Positions 16,761 through 25,984 of a DNA stretch of 64,000 nucleotides are shown here, in pieces (within the stretch, counting starts at the first letter, position 1; each line of letters starts with the position of its first letter). The notes under the pieces were generated by a model that worked only from the letters and a program-made list of their open reading frames with translations, did not search any database and was not told the origin of the DNA. The stretch is taken from assembly GCF_033101155.1 (NCBI RefSeq), contig NZ_JAWMPX010000018.1:1-64000 (forward strand), written 5' to 3'. This DNA comes from Tropicimonas sp033101155 (GTDB taxonomy: Bacteria > Pseudomonadota > Alphaproteobacteria > Rhodobacterales > Rhodobacteraceae). The position numbers and the translations under genes are program-made.

Positions 16761-17071
16761 GCCCCGTTGCAAAAAGTTCGAGCCGTCTCTCGGCCGGCCG
16801 CTTCAGGCGTCGAGCTGTTTAACTGGTGCTGTCAGACGCAGTCGACCTCGTCGCTGGCATTGATGTCGCGCTCGGGCAGCAGGTCCTCGAAATACCGCGG
16901 CGAAAGCGGTAAACAACCGGAGAGCATCACCACCAGGCGGATGCCCCCCAACCCACCATTGAGACGTTTGAATTGGCATGATTTAATGCGCCGAGAAACC
17001 GGCCTGTCCGAAGTGGCGGCAGGTGGGTCGGTCCGGGGCTTGCCGGCAAGAGCACAAACGAGGGCGCGGAG
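16761..17071. other. Intergenic stretch before the exopolysaccharide cluster
   Basis: No gene is supported. A 6-base-pair hairpin (TACCGC and GCGGTA, 16893-16911, loop 7) is the only structure noted and may help end the tetR transcript. The promoter of the polysaccharide operon is presumably in the second half, but no clear -35/-10 pair stands out. Confidence 0.45.
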
Positions 17072-17650
17072 TTGTCGAACATCGTCAAACGTACACTCGA
17101 CCTCATCTTGGTGGCGGCCCTTCTCGTTCTAGCCGTGCCGACGATGCTGATCGTTGCTCTTCTGAACCCGTTTCTCAACCCGGGGCCGCTTTTCTTCTGC
17201 CAGGTGCGCGTCGGAATGAACGAGAAACTGTTCCGGATGTGGAAACTCCGCACGATGATGGGGGAGGCGACAGAGGCACGTTTCGCGACTTCCGAGGCAC
17301 ACCGAATATCGGGGTTCGGCCGCCTTCTCAGACGCGGTCGCATCGACGAAATCCCACAGATCATAAACGTTCTGCTGGGAGACATGAGCGTTATCGGTCC
17401 TCGTCCGGAACAGCCCGGCTTTTATGCCGAGTTTTCAAACCGAATTCCCCGCTATCGCGAGCGCCAGCAGATCCGGCCGGGGATAACCGGGTTAGCACAG
17501 GTAATGATGGGCTATACCGACAGCGCCACCGGGGCCCATGCGAAATTACAATGGGACCTCGACTACTTGGAGAAGCAATCCTTGAAAATGGAGTTCTTCG
17601 TGATCACCAGAACGTTCATTGTCCTTCTGACGGGGAAAGGCAGCTCATGA
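17072..17650 (+). CDS. Initiating sugar-phosphate transferase (WcaJ/ExoY family)
   Basis: A 192-residue bacterial sugar transferase that loads the first sugar phosphate onto undecaprenyl phosphate to begin a repeat unit. It has one N-terminal membrane helix (LILVAALLVLAVPTM), then the family motifs in order: VRVGMN, MWKLRTM, RLLRRGRIDEIPQ, GDMSVIGPRPEQP, RPGITGLAQV. It is a short form that consists of the catalytic domain only. The start is a TTG preceded by a GAGGG sequence, and no better start exists in frame. Its stop overlaps the next gene (ATGA). Confidence 0.9.
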   Translation: MSNIVKRTLDLILVAALLVLAVPTMLIVALLNPFLNPGPLFFCQVRVGMNEKLFRMWKLRTMMGEATEARFATSEAHRISGFGRLLRRGRIDEIPQIINVLLGDMSVIGPRPEQPGFYAEFSNRIPRYRERQQIRPGITGLAQVMMGYTDSATGAHAKLQWDLDYLEKQSLKMEFFVITRTFIVLLTGKGSS

Positions 17651-18333
17651 GGCCGGCATCGGAGACCTATCGGCACGCCGAAGGGGAGACCTATGCCGAC
17701 GCGGTTCTCCGGACGAGTCCGCCTGAGTTCGATGCAATGGCGCGCAATCGGGCGCGCAAGTTGGGCGCCCATATCGGGCCGACAGACACCGTTCTTGAAA
17801 TCGGCATTGGTCTTGGGACCAATCTCGCCGCGCTCCATGCCGCCGAGAAAGTCGGGCAGGATATCGGTTCCTTTTCGGCCTCGGCCTGCGCCACACTGGG
17901 CATTCCCTTCGTGCAGGAACTCGACGAACTGGACGGGCGCCGGTTTTCGGTCATCCTGATGCACCACGTGCTCGAACATGTGCCCGATCCGATGGGACTC
18001 TTACAGGAAGCCGAACGCTTCCTGGCCCCGGGCGGCAAGTTGCTGATCTACGTTCCGAACGATTCCCGGGGCCGCGAACGCCGCTATATCGAGGAGGAGC
18101 CAAATCATCATCTGTATTCCTGGAGCGCATTGACGCTTGGAAACCTGATCAAAGCCGCGGGGTTTGAACTGGATCGGATCGGCACCGGGCCGTTCGGGTA
18201 CGAACGCAGGCTCGCCCCCGTTGCGCGCTCCGGCGACCCTACCTATCGCCTCGCCCTGGCGGCGCTGCGTTTTCTGCGTCCGGTCAGTGAAATCCGAGCG
18301 ATTGCCCGACCTCGCCAGAAAACCTCCCCATGA
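17647..18333 (+). CDS. SAM-dependent methyltransferase in the polysaccharide cluster
   Basis: A 228-residue class I methyltransferase. Motif I is VLEIGIGLGTN (near residue 48), and the post-motif region LMHHVLEHVPDP followed by RFLAPGGKLLIYVPN is typical of Methyltransf_23-type enzymes. The start overlaps the sugar transferase stop and the end overlaps the sulfotransferase start, so all three are co-translated. It probably methylates a sugar of the repeat unit or its lipid-linked precursor; the position cannot be predicted. Confidence 0.85.
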   Translation: MRPASETYRHAEGETYADAVLRTSPPEFDAMARNRARKLGAHIGPTDTVLEIGIGLGTNLAALHAAEKVGQDIGSFSASACATLGIPFVQELDELDGRRFSVILMHHVLEHVPDPMGLLQEAERFLAPGGKLLIYVPNDSRGRERRYIEEEPNHHLYSWSALTLGNLIKAAGFELDRIGTGPFGYERRLAPVARSGDPTYRLALAALRFLRPVSEIRAIARPRQKTSP

Positions 18334-19232
18334 CCGAGACGAGACCTGATTTCTTCATCGTCGGGGCGCCGAAATGCGGCACGACCTCGCTCAGTGAATA
18401 TCTCCGCACACATCCTCAGATCTTCGTGTGCAACCCCAAGGAGCCGTTCTACTATTCGAGCGACTATCCGGACATGTCAAAGGTTCGGGGAGAAGCGGAG
18501 TATCTGGCGCTGTTTGCCGACGCCAAGGCAAGCCAGATCAGGATCGGCGAAGCCACTGCAATCTATCTCAATTCAGCCGTCGCCTGCGAGAACATCCTGG
18601 CCGCCACGCCCGACGCACGGATCGTGGTGATGCTACGCAACCCGATCGAGATGATCCCCTCATACCACGCACAGCAACTCGTTGCGCTGAACGAGGACGT
18701 TGCCGACCTTGCCGAGGCATGGGACCTGCAGGAGGCCCGCGCCAGGGGAGAGCGCATCCCGGAATTTTGCATCGATCCGAAACTGCTCTTCTATCGCGAG
18801 ATGGCCAGTTTCGGCGCGCAAGTCGACCGTCTTCTTCGGATCTGTCCACGGGAGCAGGTTCAGTTCATCCTGTTTGAGGATTTGAAAGCTGATGCCGGCG
18901 CGGTCTACGCCACGGTGCTGGACTTTCTCGATCTTGAGCATGACGGGAAGCACAGCTTTCCAACACATAACCAACGCTCGACCTTTCGCTCCGGAACCAT
19001 GCGATCTCTGCGCGAAGCTCTGGCTCGCGCACCGGGAACCGAACGCGCGTTCATCGCGCTGGCCGAGGCAACTGGCATCAAGGGCGCCTTGAAGCGCCTG
19101 GTCCGCAAGCCGGCAAAATCAAAGCGGCTGGACCCGCAACTGGTCGCGCGTCTCCAGTCCACTTTCGCGCCGGATATCGAGCTTTTGTCGCGTCTTCTGG
19201 ACCGTGACCTCAGCCACTGGACCCCCCGTTGA
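18330..19232 (+). CDS. Sulfotransferase, first copy
   Basis: A 300-residue cytosolic-type sulfotransferase that transfers sulfate from PAPS. The 5'-phosphosulfate loop is FIVGAPKCGTTSL near the N-terminus and the 3'-phosphate site is VVMLRNPIEMIPSYH about 95 residues in. In this operon the acceptor is probably a sugar of the exopolysaccharide. A second sulfotransferase lies at 59587-60504, next to further glycosyltransferases. Confidence 0.88.
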   Translation: MTETRPDFFIVGAPKCGTTSLSEYLRTHPQIFVCNPKEPFYYSSDYPDMSKVRGEAEYLALFADAKASQIRIGEATAIYLNSAVACENILAATPDARIVVMLRNPIEMIPSYHAQQLVALNEDVADLAEAWDLQEARARGERIPEFCIDPKLLFYREMASFGAQVDRLLRICPREQVQFILFEDLKADAGAVYATVLDFLDLEHDGKHSFPTHNQRSTFRSGTMRSLREALARAPGTERAFIALAEATGIKGALKRLVRKPAKSKRLDPQLVARLQSTFAPDIELLSRLLDRDLSHWTPR

Positions 19233-19295
19233 GCCGGGACGGAAACCGCGCTTAACAGCCTGTCCTGGTCCGCCCGTCCGCGCAGGATGCAGTTA

Positions 19296-21422
19296 TCAGG
19301 TGTAATAACCGCGCGAGTAGCCCATGCCGCCCCCGTAGCCATATCTCCGCATTCCCTTGGGATCGACCTGCGTCAGCACGAGGCCACTCACGGGCAGTTT
19401 CGCGGTCCGCAGCGACCGGATACCGGCGCTGATCTGGGACCTCTCGGTACTGTCCCAGCGGACAACATAGAGGATCGCATCGACATGGGCGCCAATCACG
19501 CGCGAGTCGGTCACAGCAAGAACCGGCGGCGTGTCGATAATGATCCTGTCATAGCGCTTGCGCGCCTCGTCCAGAAACCCGCCGAACGCCTCGGAGGCAA
19601 AGAAATCGACGGCGTTCTCGGAGGAATGTTCCCCGAACAGGATGTCGATATCCATCTGCTCATGCCGAAAAATCCCGCTGTCCGGCCAACCACCTTCTTT
19701 TACCGCCGTCACCAGCCCTGTGCCCTTCGCGCCTTGGAAATAGACGCCGAGGGTCCGGCGCCGGATATCGGCCTCGATCAGAAGGACGCGCTCGCCGAGG
19801 CTGGCGAAATTGGCGGCGAGCCCCAGCGTCTGGGTTGTCTTGCCTTCTCCCGGGATCGAAGAGGTCAGCATGATGACCTTCAGCTCCGTATCGGGATGCG
19901 CCATCATCATCGTCGTGCGCAGGTTCCGGATGGTTTCGAGGAAAGCCGAGCTGGAGTTATTCAAAAGGAAGCCGACAAAATCCCGCCGCCGCTTGACCGG
20001 TGCCTTCAGCACTTCGCTCAGAACCGTCAACCCGGTCAGAGCTTCGAGCTCTTCGGTACTGCGGACCCGGTCCTTGCGGAGTTCATGCCAGAGGACCACC
20101 GCGGCGCCGACCATCAGTCCGAGCGAAACCGACAGAGCCAGATTCAGCCCAAGGCTCGGGGACGACGCCTCCAGCGGCGGCACCGCCGCCGAGAGGATAC
20201 GGCTGTCGGCTTGCTGGATCCCTTGCTGAACGCGGGTTTCCTTCAGCCGACCGAGGAAATGCTCATAGATCAGCCGGCTCGCTTCGGCCTCGCGTTCGAG
20301 TTGCTGCAACGTCACGAGATCCGAGGATTGCCTGTCGATCCTGTTCGAAAACTGGACAAGGGAAACATCGAGCAAGTCGACCTGGCTTCGCTGTCGCGAC
20401 ATCTCCTTGCGAAGCTCCCCTTCCCGCATTGCAAGGGTTTCGAAGAACGCCTCCCGGGTGATCTGTTCCGACTGGAACCGCCGCGCGGCCCGATCGACGA
20501 CAGGGTCATCCACCAGCGCGGCAATCTCGGTGGGCGGTTCGGACAGGTCAACGGCATCGAACCGCGCAAGTTGCAAAACGAGCGCGTCCAGACCTTCGTT
20601 GGATTGCGCGATCCGGCTGCGGAGTTCCTTCATCTGCCGGTTGAGCGCCTCCAGCGTTTGCGGACTGATCAAGTCGATGCGGGATGTGAACGTCTTGATG
20701 CGGCCTTCCGCCGTCTCAAGCTCGGCTTTCAGACCGGTCGTCCGCTCGGTCAACCACTCGGTCGCCTTTTCCGTTGCCTCGAATTTCTGGTCCAACTGGT
20801 CGCCAATATAAAGCTCGGCCAGCCGGTTCGCGATCCGGGCGGACTTATCCGGATCGGTCGTCGTCGCCGTAATCAAGATGACATAGCTCTGCCGGTAGTT
20901 GGATATTTTAAGAGATTGCAGTATGTTATGGACTGTGATCGCCAATTGTTGCTGTTCTGAATAGTCCCGCTTGCGGAGAAGATCGACACCAGGCAGGCGT
21001 GACAAGACCACCTTCGGCGCGAATTCGGATGGTTCCTGCAGAGTCGTGTTGAACTCGGGATCGTCCAGCAGCATCAGGTCGTGAGCCAACTTCTCCAGCA
21101 GCGAGCGCGAGCGGATCAGCGCGATTTCGGTATTGATTGTCGACTGGTCGGCAGACAGTCCGGACAAGACAGATTCCAGATCCGCGACCTGCTCCTGACG
21201 GTTGACCAGCGCCACTTCGGAGCTTGAGGAGAAATGCGGGACCTGCACCTTCAAGGTCAGGAAAGCGCCCGCGATGCCGAACAGGATCGCACATAGCAGA
21301 ATGGCCAGCTTTCCACGCCCCAAAGTCCTTATGAGGCCGTAAAAGTCACCCGACGCAGACCGCTCGGCGACCCCGACCGGCCTTTTCTCCGCATCGGTCG
21401 CCGCCTGGTTCTTTCCTGTCAC
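19296..21422 (-). CDS. Polysaccharide co-polymerase with tyrosine autokinase domain (Wzc/ExoP-like)
   Basis: A 708-residue inner-membrane protein. Residues 30-60 and about 425-450 are membrane helices that bracket a Wzz-type periplasmic domain with long coiled-coil stretches (residues 180-400). The C-terminal cytoplasmic kinase has Walker A SSIPGEGKTT, Walker A' VLLIEADIRRR and Walker B-like IIIDTPPVL. The tail is tyrosine-rich (RYGYGGGMGYSRGYYT), the cluster that is autophosphorylated. Such proteins control chain length and export together with an outer-membrane Wza. It is encoded opposite to its neighbours, and no wza or tyrosine phosphatase gene is in the window. Confidence 0.92.
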   Translation of the reverse strand: MTGKNQAATDAEKRPVGVAERSASGDFYGLIRTLGRGKLAILLCAILFGIAGAFLTLKVQVPHFSSSSEVALVNRQEQVADLESVLSGLSADQSTINTEIALIRSRSLLEKLAHDLMLLDDPEFNTTLQEPSEFAPKVVLSRLPGVDLLRKRDYSEQQQLAITVHNILQSLKISNYRQSYVILITATTTDPDKSARIANRLAELYIGDQLDQKFEATEKATEWLTERTTGLKAELETAEGRIKTFTSRIDLISPQTLEALNRQMKELRSRIAQSNEGLDALVLQLARFDAVDLSEPPTEIAALVDDPVVDRAARRFQSEQITREAFFETLAMREGELRKEMSRQRSQVDLLDVSLVQFSNRIDRQSSDLVTLQQLEREAEASRLIYEHFLGRLKETRVQQGIQQADSRILSAAVPPLEASSPSLGLNLALSVSLGLMVGAAVVLWHELRKDRVRSTEELEALTGLTVLSEVLKAPVKRRRDFVGFLLNNSSSAFLETIRNLRTTMMMAHPDTELKVIMLTSSIPGEGKTTQTLGLAANFASLGERVLLIEADIRRRTLGVYFQGAKGTGLVTAVKEGGWPDSGIFRHEQMDIDILFGEHSSENAVDFFASEAFGGFLDEARKRYDRIIIDTPPVLAVTDSRVIGAHVDAILYVVRWDSTERSQISAGIRSLRTAKLPVSGLVLTQVDPKGMRRYGYGGGMGYSRGYYT

Positions 21423-21592
21423 GTCTCACCCCCTTGCGGTCCCGTCCGAGTCCTGACCTGCGGCCACGGTTGGTTTCCGAGACGCATCTTGGCGTCGATT
21501 GTTACCGGAAGAGCAAGAAAACCCCAATGCCAATATGGGCTTGCCAACAATTGTCCGGCGAAAAAGGAAGGCCCCCGATCTCTTCGCACGGG

Positions 21593-22750
21593 TCAGCCGC
21601 GCAGGTCTTCGAGCGCGCTGTCCAGGCAGGCTTCAACGCTTTCGGTCCAGACAGGCAGGGAGAAACGCGTCGCCCAGGCGGTCTGGATCTTGCGACGCCA
21701 ATCGGCCGGTCGCTCGCGATACCGGTCAACCTGAGCGTGGATCGCGCTGGCAGCATGTGCAATCGCGTCTTCGTCGATGACAGAGATCTCCGCGAAGAGC
21801 GGATGTACTCCGGCAATTTCGAAAGTCCCGCCGACATCCGTCAACGCAATCGGCAATCCGCATTCGAAAGCCTCGATGGCGCCAAAAGGCATGCCCTCGT
21901 ATCGCGATGTCATCAGGTAGTGATCGGCGTCGAGAAGAAATGGCACCACATCGCTCTGTGGTCCCCGGAATTCCACCGCTTCGAATTTTGCAGGGGTCAT
22001 CCGGGTACGAAAGGCAGCCTTGATCTGCTCACTTTCTGTATCGGGGCCCAGAAGGCACAGCGCGTATCCGTCCGGCAAGCGCGCGAAAACCTCCGCTGCG
22101 GCCTCGAGGTTCTTCTGATAGGAGTGGCGGGTGGTCATCACGATCCGCCTTGGCGCTCCCGGCGCGGGCGCGGTCTGTTTGGCGGTCGCCTGCGATATCC
22201 CCAAATTGGAGCAGTTGATTGCCATGGCGATAACATGCCGGGCCTTCAGCATCCGGGGAATCAAGTCGAGGTCCATTTTCGAAATGAAGATAAGGAGATG
22301 GCGCGGTACGGTGGCTAGAAACAGGTATTCCTGAATCCGCATCGCCAAGGCGATGCCCGGCGCGCGCCCGGGACCAAAGGGCACGCCGTTATAAGATACA
22401 ACAAGTGCGACCGGGCGGCGCCGAAACCATCGAAGCTCGACAAGGACGATCCTCGCCAGCATCACCGAGACCGTGGACTGTACCCAGATGACATCCGGTT
22501 CTTCGTCGATCAACTCCCGGCGCAAGCGCCGGAAAGCCGAAAAGACGCGGAGAGGGTTGAGGCCGCTTGCCAGTCCCGGGATTTCGACATGCGAGATCCC
22601 CATCTCGGCGAGAAACTCGTACCCCCCTCGATCGACATCCGAGATCACCCGCAATTCATGTGGGCCGCTGAATATCGTGCAGAGAAGCTGGATCAACCGA
22701 GGAATGCCGGATCGGCGCCCATCACCACCAATAATTGAAATGCGTGCCAT
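21593..22750 (-). CDS. Glycosyltransferase family 4 protein
   Basis: A 385-residue GT-B glycosyltransferase. The N-terminal domain starts RISIIGGDGRRSGI and the C-terminal donor domain contains TTRHSYQKNLEAAAE, LLGPDTE and the E-x7-E type segment SRYEGMPFGAIEAFECGLPI. The ATG at 22750 is chosen because the N-terminal beta strand begins there; the open frame continues far upstream through sequence without protein character. It probably adds one sugar to the repeat unit. It is on the minus strand and divergent from the FkbM methyltransferase. Confidence 0.87.
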   Translation of the reverse strand: MARISIIGGDGRRSGIPRLIQLLCTIFSGPHELRVISDVDRGGYEFLAEMGISHVEIPGLASGLNPLRVFSAFRRLRRELIDEEPDVIWVQSTVSVMLARIVLVELRWFRRRPVALVVSYNGVPFGPGRAPGIALAMRIQEYLFLATVPRHLLIFISKMDLDLIPRMLKARHVIAMAINCSNLGISQATAKQTAPAPGAPRRIVMTTRHSYQKNLEAAAEVFARLPDGYALCLLGPDTESEQIKAAFRTRMTPAKFEAVEFRGPQSDVVPFLLDADHYLMTSRYEGMPFGAIEAFECGLPIALTDVGGTFEIAGVHPLFAEISVIDEDAIAHAASAIHAQVDRYRERPADWRRKIQTAWATRFSLPVWTESVEACLDSALEDLRG

Positions 22751-22915
22751 GCGCGCCCTCTGCTTCTCCCTCGGTTTCTGGCATAGGCCAACCGCGAATG
22801 ACAAGTGGATCCGTCTACCTCCAACGCACAGAACCGATTGGTATCTTTTCGAATTATCGGTTGCGCGACGGGGCGGCTGTGGCATAGTCCCGTCGGTCAG
22901 AGATAGGAACAGCGC

Positions 22916-23755
22916 GTGCGCAACCGGACAACGATAACGGCGAACCGGATGTTGTTCCGGTTGCTGCCGGATTGGGCCTACCTCCGGATGGCACTGCGGT
23001 TGATCCCGGCTTTTGATCCTCGTCGGCGGGGGCTGCACACCCAGGTCGAGCGCTTCGGAGAGGGCTACGTGGCGCGAAACGCCAATGGGGTCTGGCATTT
23101 CAATTCCGCCTTCAAGATCGGACGTTATCTTTATCGCGATCCCGCCGATGGCGTGATGGCCGCCATGATGAGAAAGTACTGCGACGGCTTTGTTGAAGTC
23201 ACAGCCGGCGATATCGTCGTCGATATCGGTGCCAATGTCGGGGAGTTCACACTGGCCGCAGCGGCGCGACAGGCCCGGGTTATCGCGGTCGAGCCTGATG
23301 ACAGTGCCTTTCGCTGTCTTAAGATGAACACAGCCGATGCGGACGCTGTGACCTGCGTGAACGCATTGATCGGAGATACCGACGGCACGCGGACCCTGTA
23401 TCTTTCACCCGATTTCAGCGACAGCTCCGTCATTGCCCCGACCGAAGCCTGGACGGACACCCTCGAGGTCCGGTCTATCCGGCTGGCGAGCCTCATGGAC
23501 GCGCATGGCGTGAAGCGCATCGATTTTCTGAAATTGGAAGCGGAGGGTTTCGAGCCGGAAATCCTGGACGCCGCGCGAGAGGTTTTGAGCCGGATAGGAA
23601 AGATCGCGATCGACGCGTCGCCGGAGCGCAATGGCGAAGCGACAGATCTCGCCTGCACTTCGATCCTGACCGAATGCGGCTTCCGGGTCTGGCAACGCGG
23701 CTGGATGGTCTATGCACTGAACGAAACGGAAGCAAAGCAGGCAAAGGGTGTTTAG
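22916..23755 (+). CDS. FkbM-family methyltransferase
   Basis: A 279-residue SAM-dependent methyltransferase of the FkbM type. Motifs are IVVDIGANVGEFT (residues near 98), IAVEPDDSAFRCL, and the diagnostic IDFLKLEAEGFEPEIL. FkbM enzymes O-methylate sugars or polyketides; here a sugar is likely. The start is GTG, with no ATG that keeps the N-terminus. The end overlaps the next gene by 8 bases. Confidence 0.88.
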   Translation: MRNRTTITANRMLFRLLPDWAYLRMALRLIPAFDPRRRGLHTQVERFGEGYVARNANGVWHFNSAFKIGRYLYRDPADGVMAAMMRKYCDGFVEVTAGDIVVDIGANVGEFTLAAAARQARVIAVEPDDSAFRCLKMNTADADAVTCVNALIGDTDGTRTLYLSPDFSDSSVIAPTEAWTDTLEVRSIRLASLMDAHGVKRIDFLKLEAEGFEPEILDAAREVLSRIGKIAIDASPERNGEATDLACTSILTECGFRVWQRGWMVYALNETEAKQAKGV

Positions 23756-24554
23756 GCCAGTGCTTCGCAAGCTGATTGATCTGAATAAACGGCTTTCCGA
23801 ACGGTTCGACCGGCTTTTCCCCGCCGTCTACCGGATCGACGGAAACACCGAGTTTCGGCTCGAACAGCTTCCCGCGCTTATCGAGGATGGCCAAAAGATC
23901 TATGATCTGGGAGGTGGCAGCCGGCCCTATGTGTCGGTGACGCGACGCTGTTTGCAGCAGCTCCATGTCGTGGGTGTGGATATCTCCGCGGCGGAACTGA
24001 ACGCCGCCCCCGATGGTAGTTATGACGAGACAATCGCCCTGGATGCAGCGGATTTTCGGGGCGTTGGCGATGGCGACCTGGCAATCTCCCAGGCGGCTCT
24101 GGAACATACAGAAGACACGCAGGCGGCTATCCTCGGGATCGCTTCGAGCCTGCGTCCCGGTGGCGTGGCGGCGATCTTCACCCCCTGTAGAAACGCCGCT
24201 TTCGCCCGGTTGAACATCCTGCTGCCCGAAGGCGTGAAACGCCGAATTCTGCTTGGTTTCTTTCCAGAGAAGTCGGACGGTCATCATGGTTTTCCCGCGC
24301 TTTACCGGAACTGCACACCCTCGAAGATGCTGGAGATTGCGCAATCCGTCGGCCTCTCTCCCGTGAAGGTCCAGACCTATTGGTGTAGCAACTATTTCAC
24401 CGGGATCTTCCCGCTGCATGTCCTGTGGCGCCTTTGGACCGTGCTGGCAAAAACCGTTTTTGGGCCGGATATGTGCGAGACCTTCGTTCTGATCCTGATC
24501 CGACAGCCGCAGGATGCCGGGATGGAAATGGCCGAACGGGACAGGCGGACGTGA
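23748..24554 (+). CDS. Class I SAM-dependent methyltransferase
   Basis: A 268-residue protein with motif I KIYDLGGGSRPYV, followed by VVGVDIS and the segment SLRPGGVAAIFTPC expected after motif III. The region HHGFPALYRNCTPSKM is a feature of a group of methyltransferases found in glycan clusters. Start options are GTG at 23748, which overlaps the upstream gene, or GTG at 23760; both give the full domain. Its stop overlaps the polymerase start (GTGA). The acceptor is unknown. Confidence 0.78.
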   Translation: MFRPVLRKLIDLNKRLSERFDRLFPAVYRIDGNTEFRLEQLPALIEDGQKIYDLGGGSRPYVSVTRRCLQQLHVVGVDISAAELNAAPDGSYDETIALDAADFRGVGDGDLAISQAALEHTEDTQAAILGIASSLRPGGVAAIFTPCRNAAFARLNILLPEGVKRRILLGFFPEKSDGHHGFPALYRNCTPSKMLEIAQSVGLSPVKVQTYWCSNYFTGIFPLHVLWRLWTVLAKTVFGPDMCETFVLILIRQPQDAGMEMAERDRRT

Positions 24555-25984
24555 GCCCCTTTGTGGAAACCGGACGCGCGATGCGGTTGGTTTTTGCCGC
24601 CGCCATCGCATTCTGCGCACTTGCCGCCTTGATCGCAGGCTTTGCTGCGGGGCAACAGCAATATCTCGTCGGGCTGGGATTCCTTGTCTATGCCGGCATT
24701 GCGATCGTTCCGTTCCTGCTCCGCGACCCTACGGTCGGATGGTTCCATCCGCTGATGTTCATGGTGCTGTGGTGGGGAATTGTCCGATATATCCTGCCAC
24801 TGCTGCCGGTGCTCATGTTCGGCTTCGAAGAGCATTACGCGATCTTCGGGGCCAGCGATGCCGAGCTCAATGCGATCGCAGGGAAAGGCTTCCTGCTCTC
24901 GGCGCTCGGGCTGGCCGCGTTCTACCTCGGTTTCCTGACAGTTCGTCCGATCAGCCTCCCATTGCCGACATTTGCCGCGCCCGCACTGCCCGCCCTGAAA
25001 ACCGCGATCATTCTGGGCATTTCCCTTGTGGCACTTACCGTCCTGGCGCGTGAACTCGGTGGGTTGGACCGGCTGCTGTTGCAGCGCGGGCTTGCCCGGG
25101 ACAACTGGGTCGATGTCGATCTCGGAGGACGGCACTGGCATTTCCTCGCCGGGTTGGGCGTGAATGCCTGCCTGGTGTGGCTCGCCTTTGCACCGGACAA
25201 ATGGCGGAGTCCGGACTTCATTGTCATGTTCCTGCTATCGCTGGTGATCTCTTTCGCGACAACGGGGTCACGCTCGGTGCTTCTGGTGCCGATCATTATG
25301 GCCGGAGCCATCTGGTGTCTGGACCGGCGCCGGTTTCCCTATCTCGCCACGGCTTCATTCCTGTTCCTGGGGCTGTTTGTCGTCGGCATCGGTGGCCAGT
25401 TTCGCGAGATCTCGCGTGGAGCGAGTTCGGTCAATATCGAGGATCTGGATACGTCCATTGGTGGCCAGGTTGTCCGCGGCGCGGAAAACATCTTTCGTTA
25501 TGGGACCGAGTTCGACGGTTTCCTCGCGATACTGGCGAATGTCCCGGACAAGATGCCCCTGCTCTACGGCGAAAGCTACCTGTCGGTGGCCTTTGTTGCG
25601 ATCCCCTCTGTCCTGTTGCCCTTCGAAAAGCCCGAGGCAGGCGGCCGGATCGTGTCCGAACGCCTGTTTGACATCCCGAACTCCGGTGTTCCTCCCGGGA
25701 ATATCGGAGAGGCCTATATGAACCTGCATGTTCCCGGTGTCGTGCTGGTCATGTTTGCGTTCGGGGCCGTGATGAAGAGCTTTGCCCATCGCTTTGCTTC
25801 GAACAGTACCAAACCATTCGACCGGCTCTTCTACGTGGCAACCCTGTTCCTGTTGCAACCGAACTCGACAGCAATCTACGACTGGGTGCAGTCCGGTGTC
25901 GTGCTGGTCTTCTTCACATTGATCTATTGCGGACTGCCGCTCGGGGTCTCCCGTGGGTCCGGTGTCTCGGGGGCCAGACGATGA
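24551..25984 (+). CDS. Wzy-like polysaccharide polymerase
   Basis: A 477-residue inner-membrane protein with ten or more hydrophobic helices and a larger periplasmic loop in the second half (about residues 300-385, containing NIFRYGTEFDGFLAI and GESYLSVAFVAIPSV). Little sequence conservation is expected in this family, so the call rests on topology, length and position between glycosyltransferases and the flippase. The GTG at 24551 overlaps the previous stop codon. It would join lipid-linked repeat units into polymer at the periplasmic face. Confidence 0.78.
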   Translation: MSPFVETGRAMRLVFAAAIAFCALAALIAGFAAGQQQYLVGLGFLVYAGIAIVPFLLRDPTVGWFHPLMFMVLWWGIVRYILPLLPVLMFGFEEHYAIFGASDAELNAIAGKGFLLSALGLAAFYLGFLTVRPISLPLPTFAAPALPALKTAIILGISLVALTVLARELGGLDRLLLQRGLARDNWVDVDLGGRHWHFLAGLGVNACLVWLAFAPDKWRSPDFIVMFLLSLVISFATTGSRSVLLVPIIMAGAIWCLDRRRFPYLATASFLFLGLFVVGIGGQFREISRGASSVNIEDLDTSIGGQVVRGAENIFRYGTEFDGFLAILANVPDKMPLLYGESYLSVAFVAIPSVLLPFEKPEAGGRIVSERLFDIPNSGVPPGNIGEAYMNLHVPGVVLVMFAFGAVMKSFAHRFASNSTKPFDRLFYVATLFLLQPNSTAIYDWVQSGVVLVFFTLIYCGLPLGVSRGSGVSGARR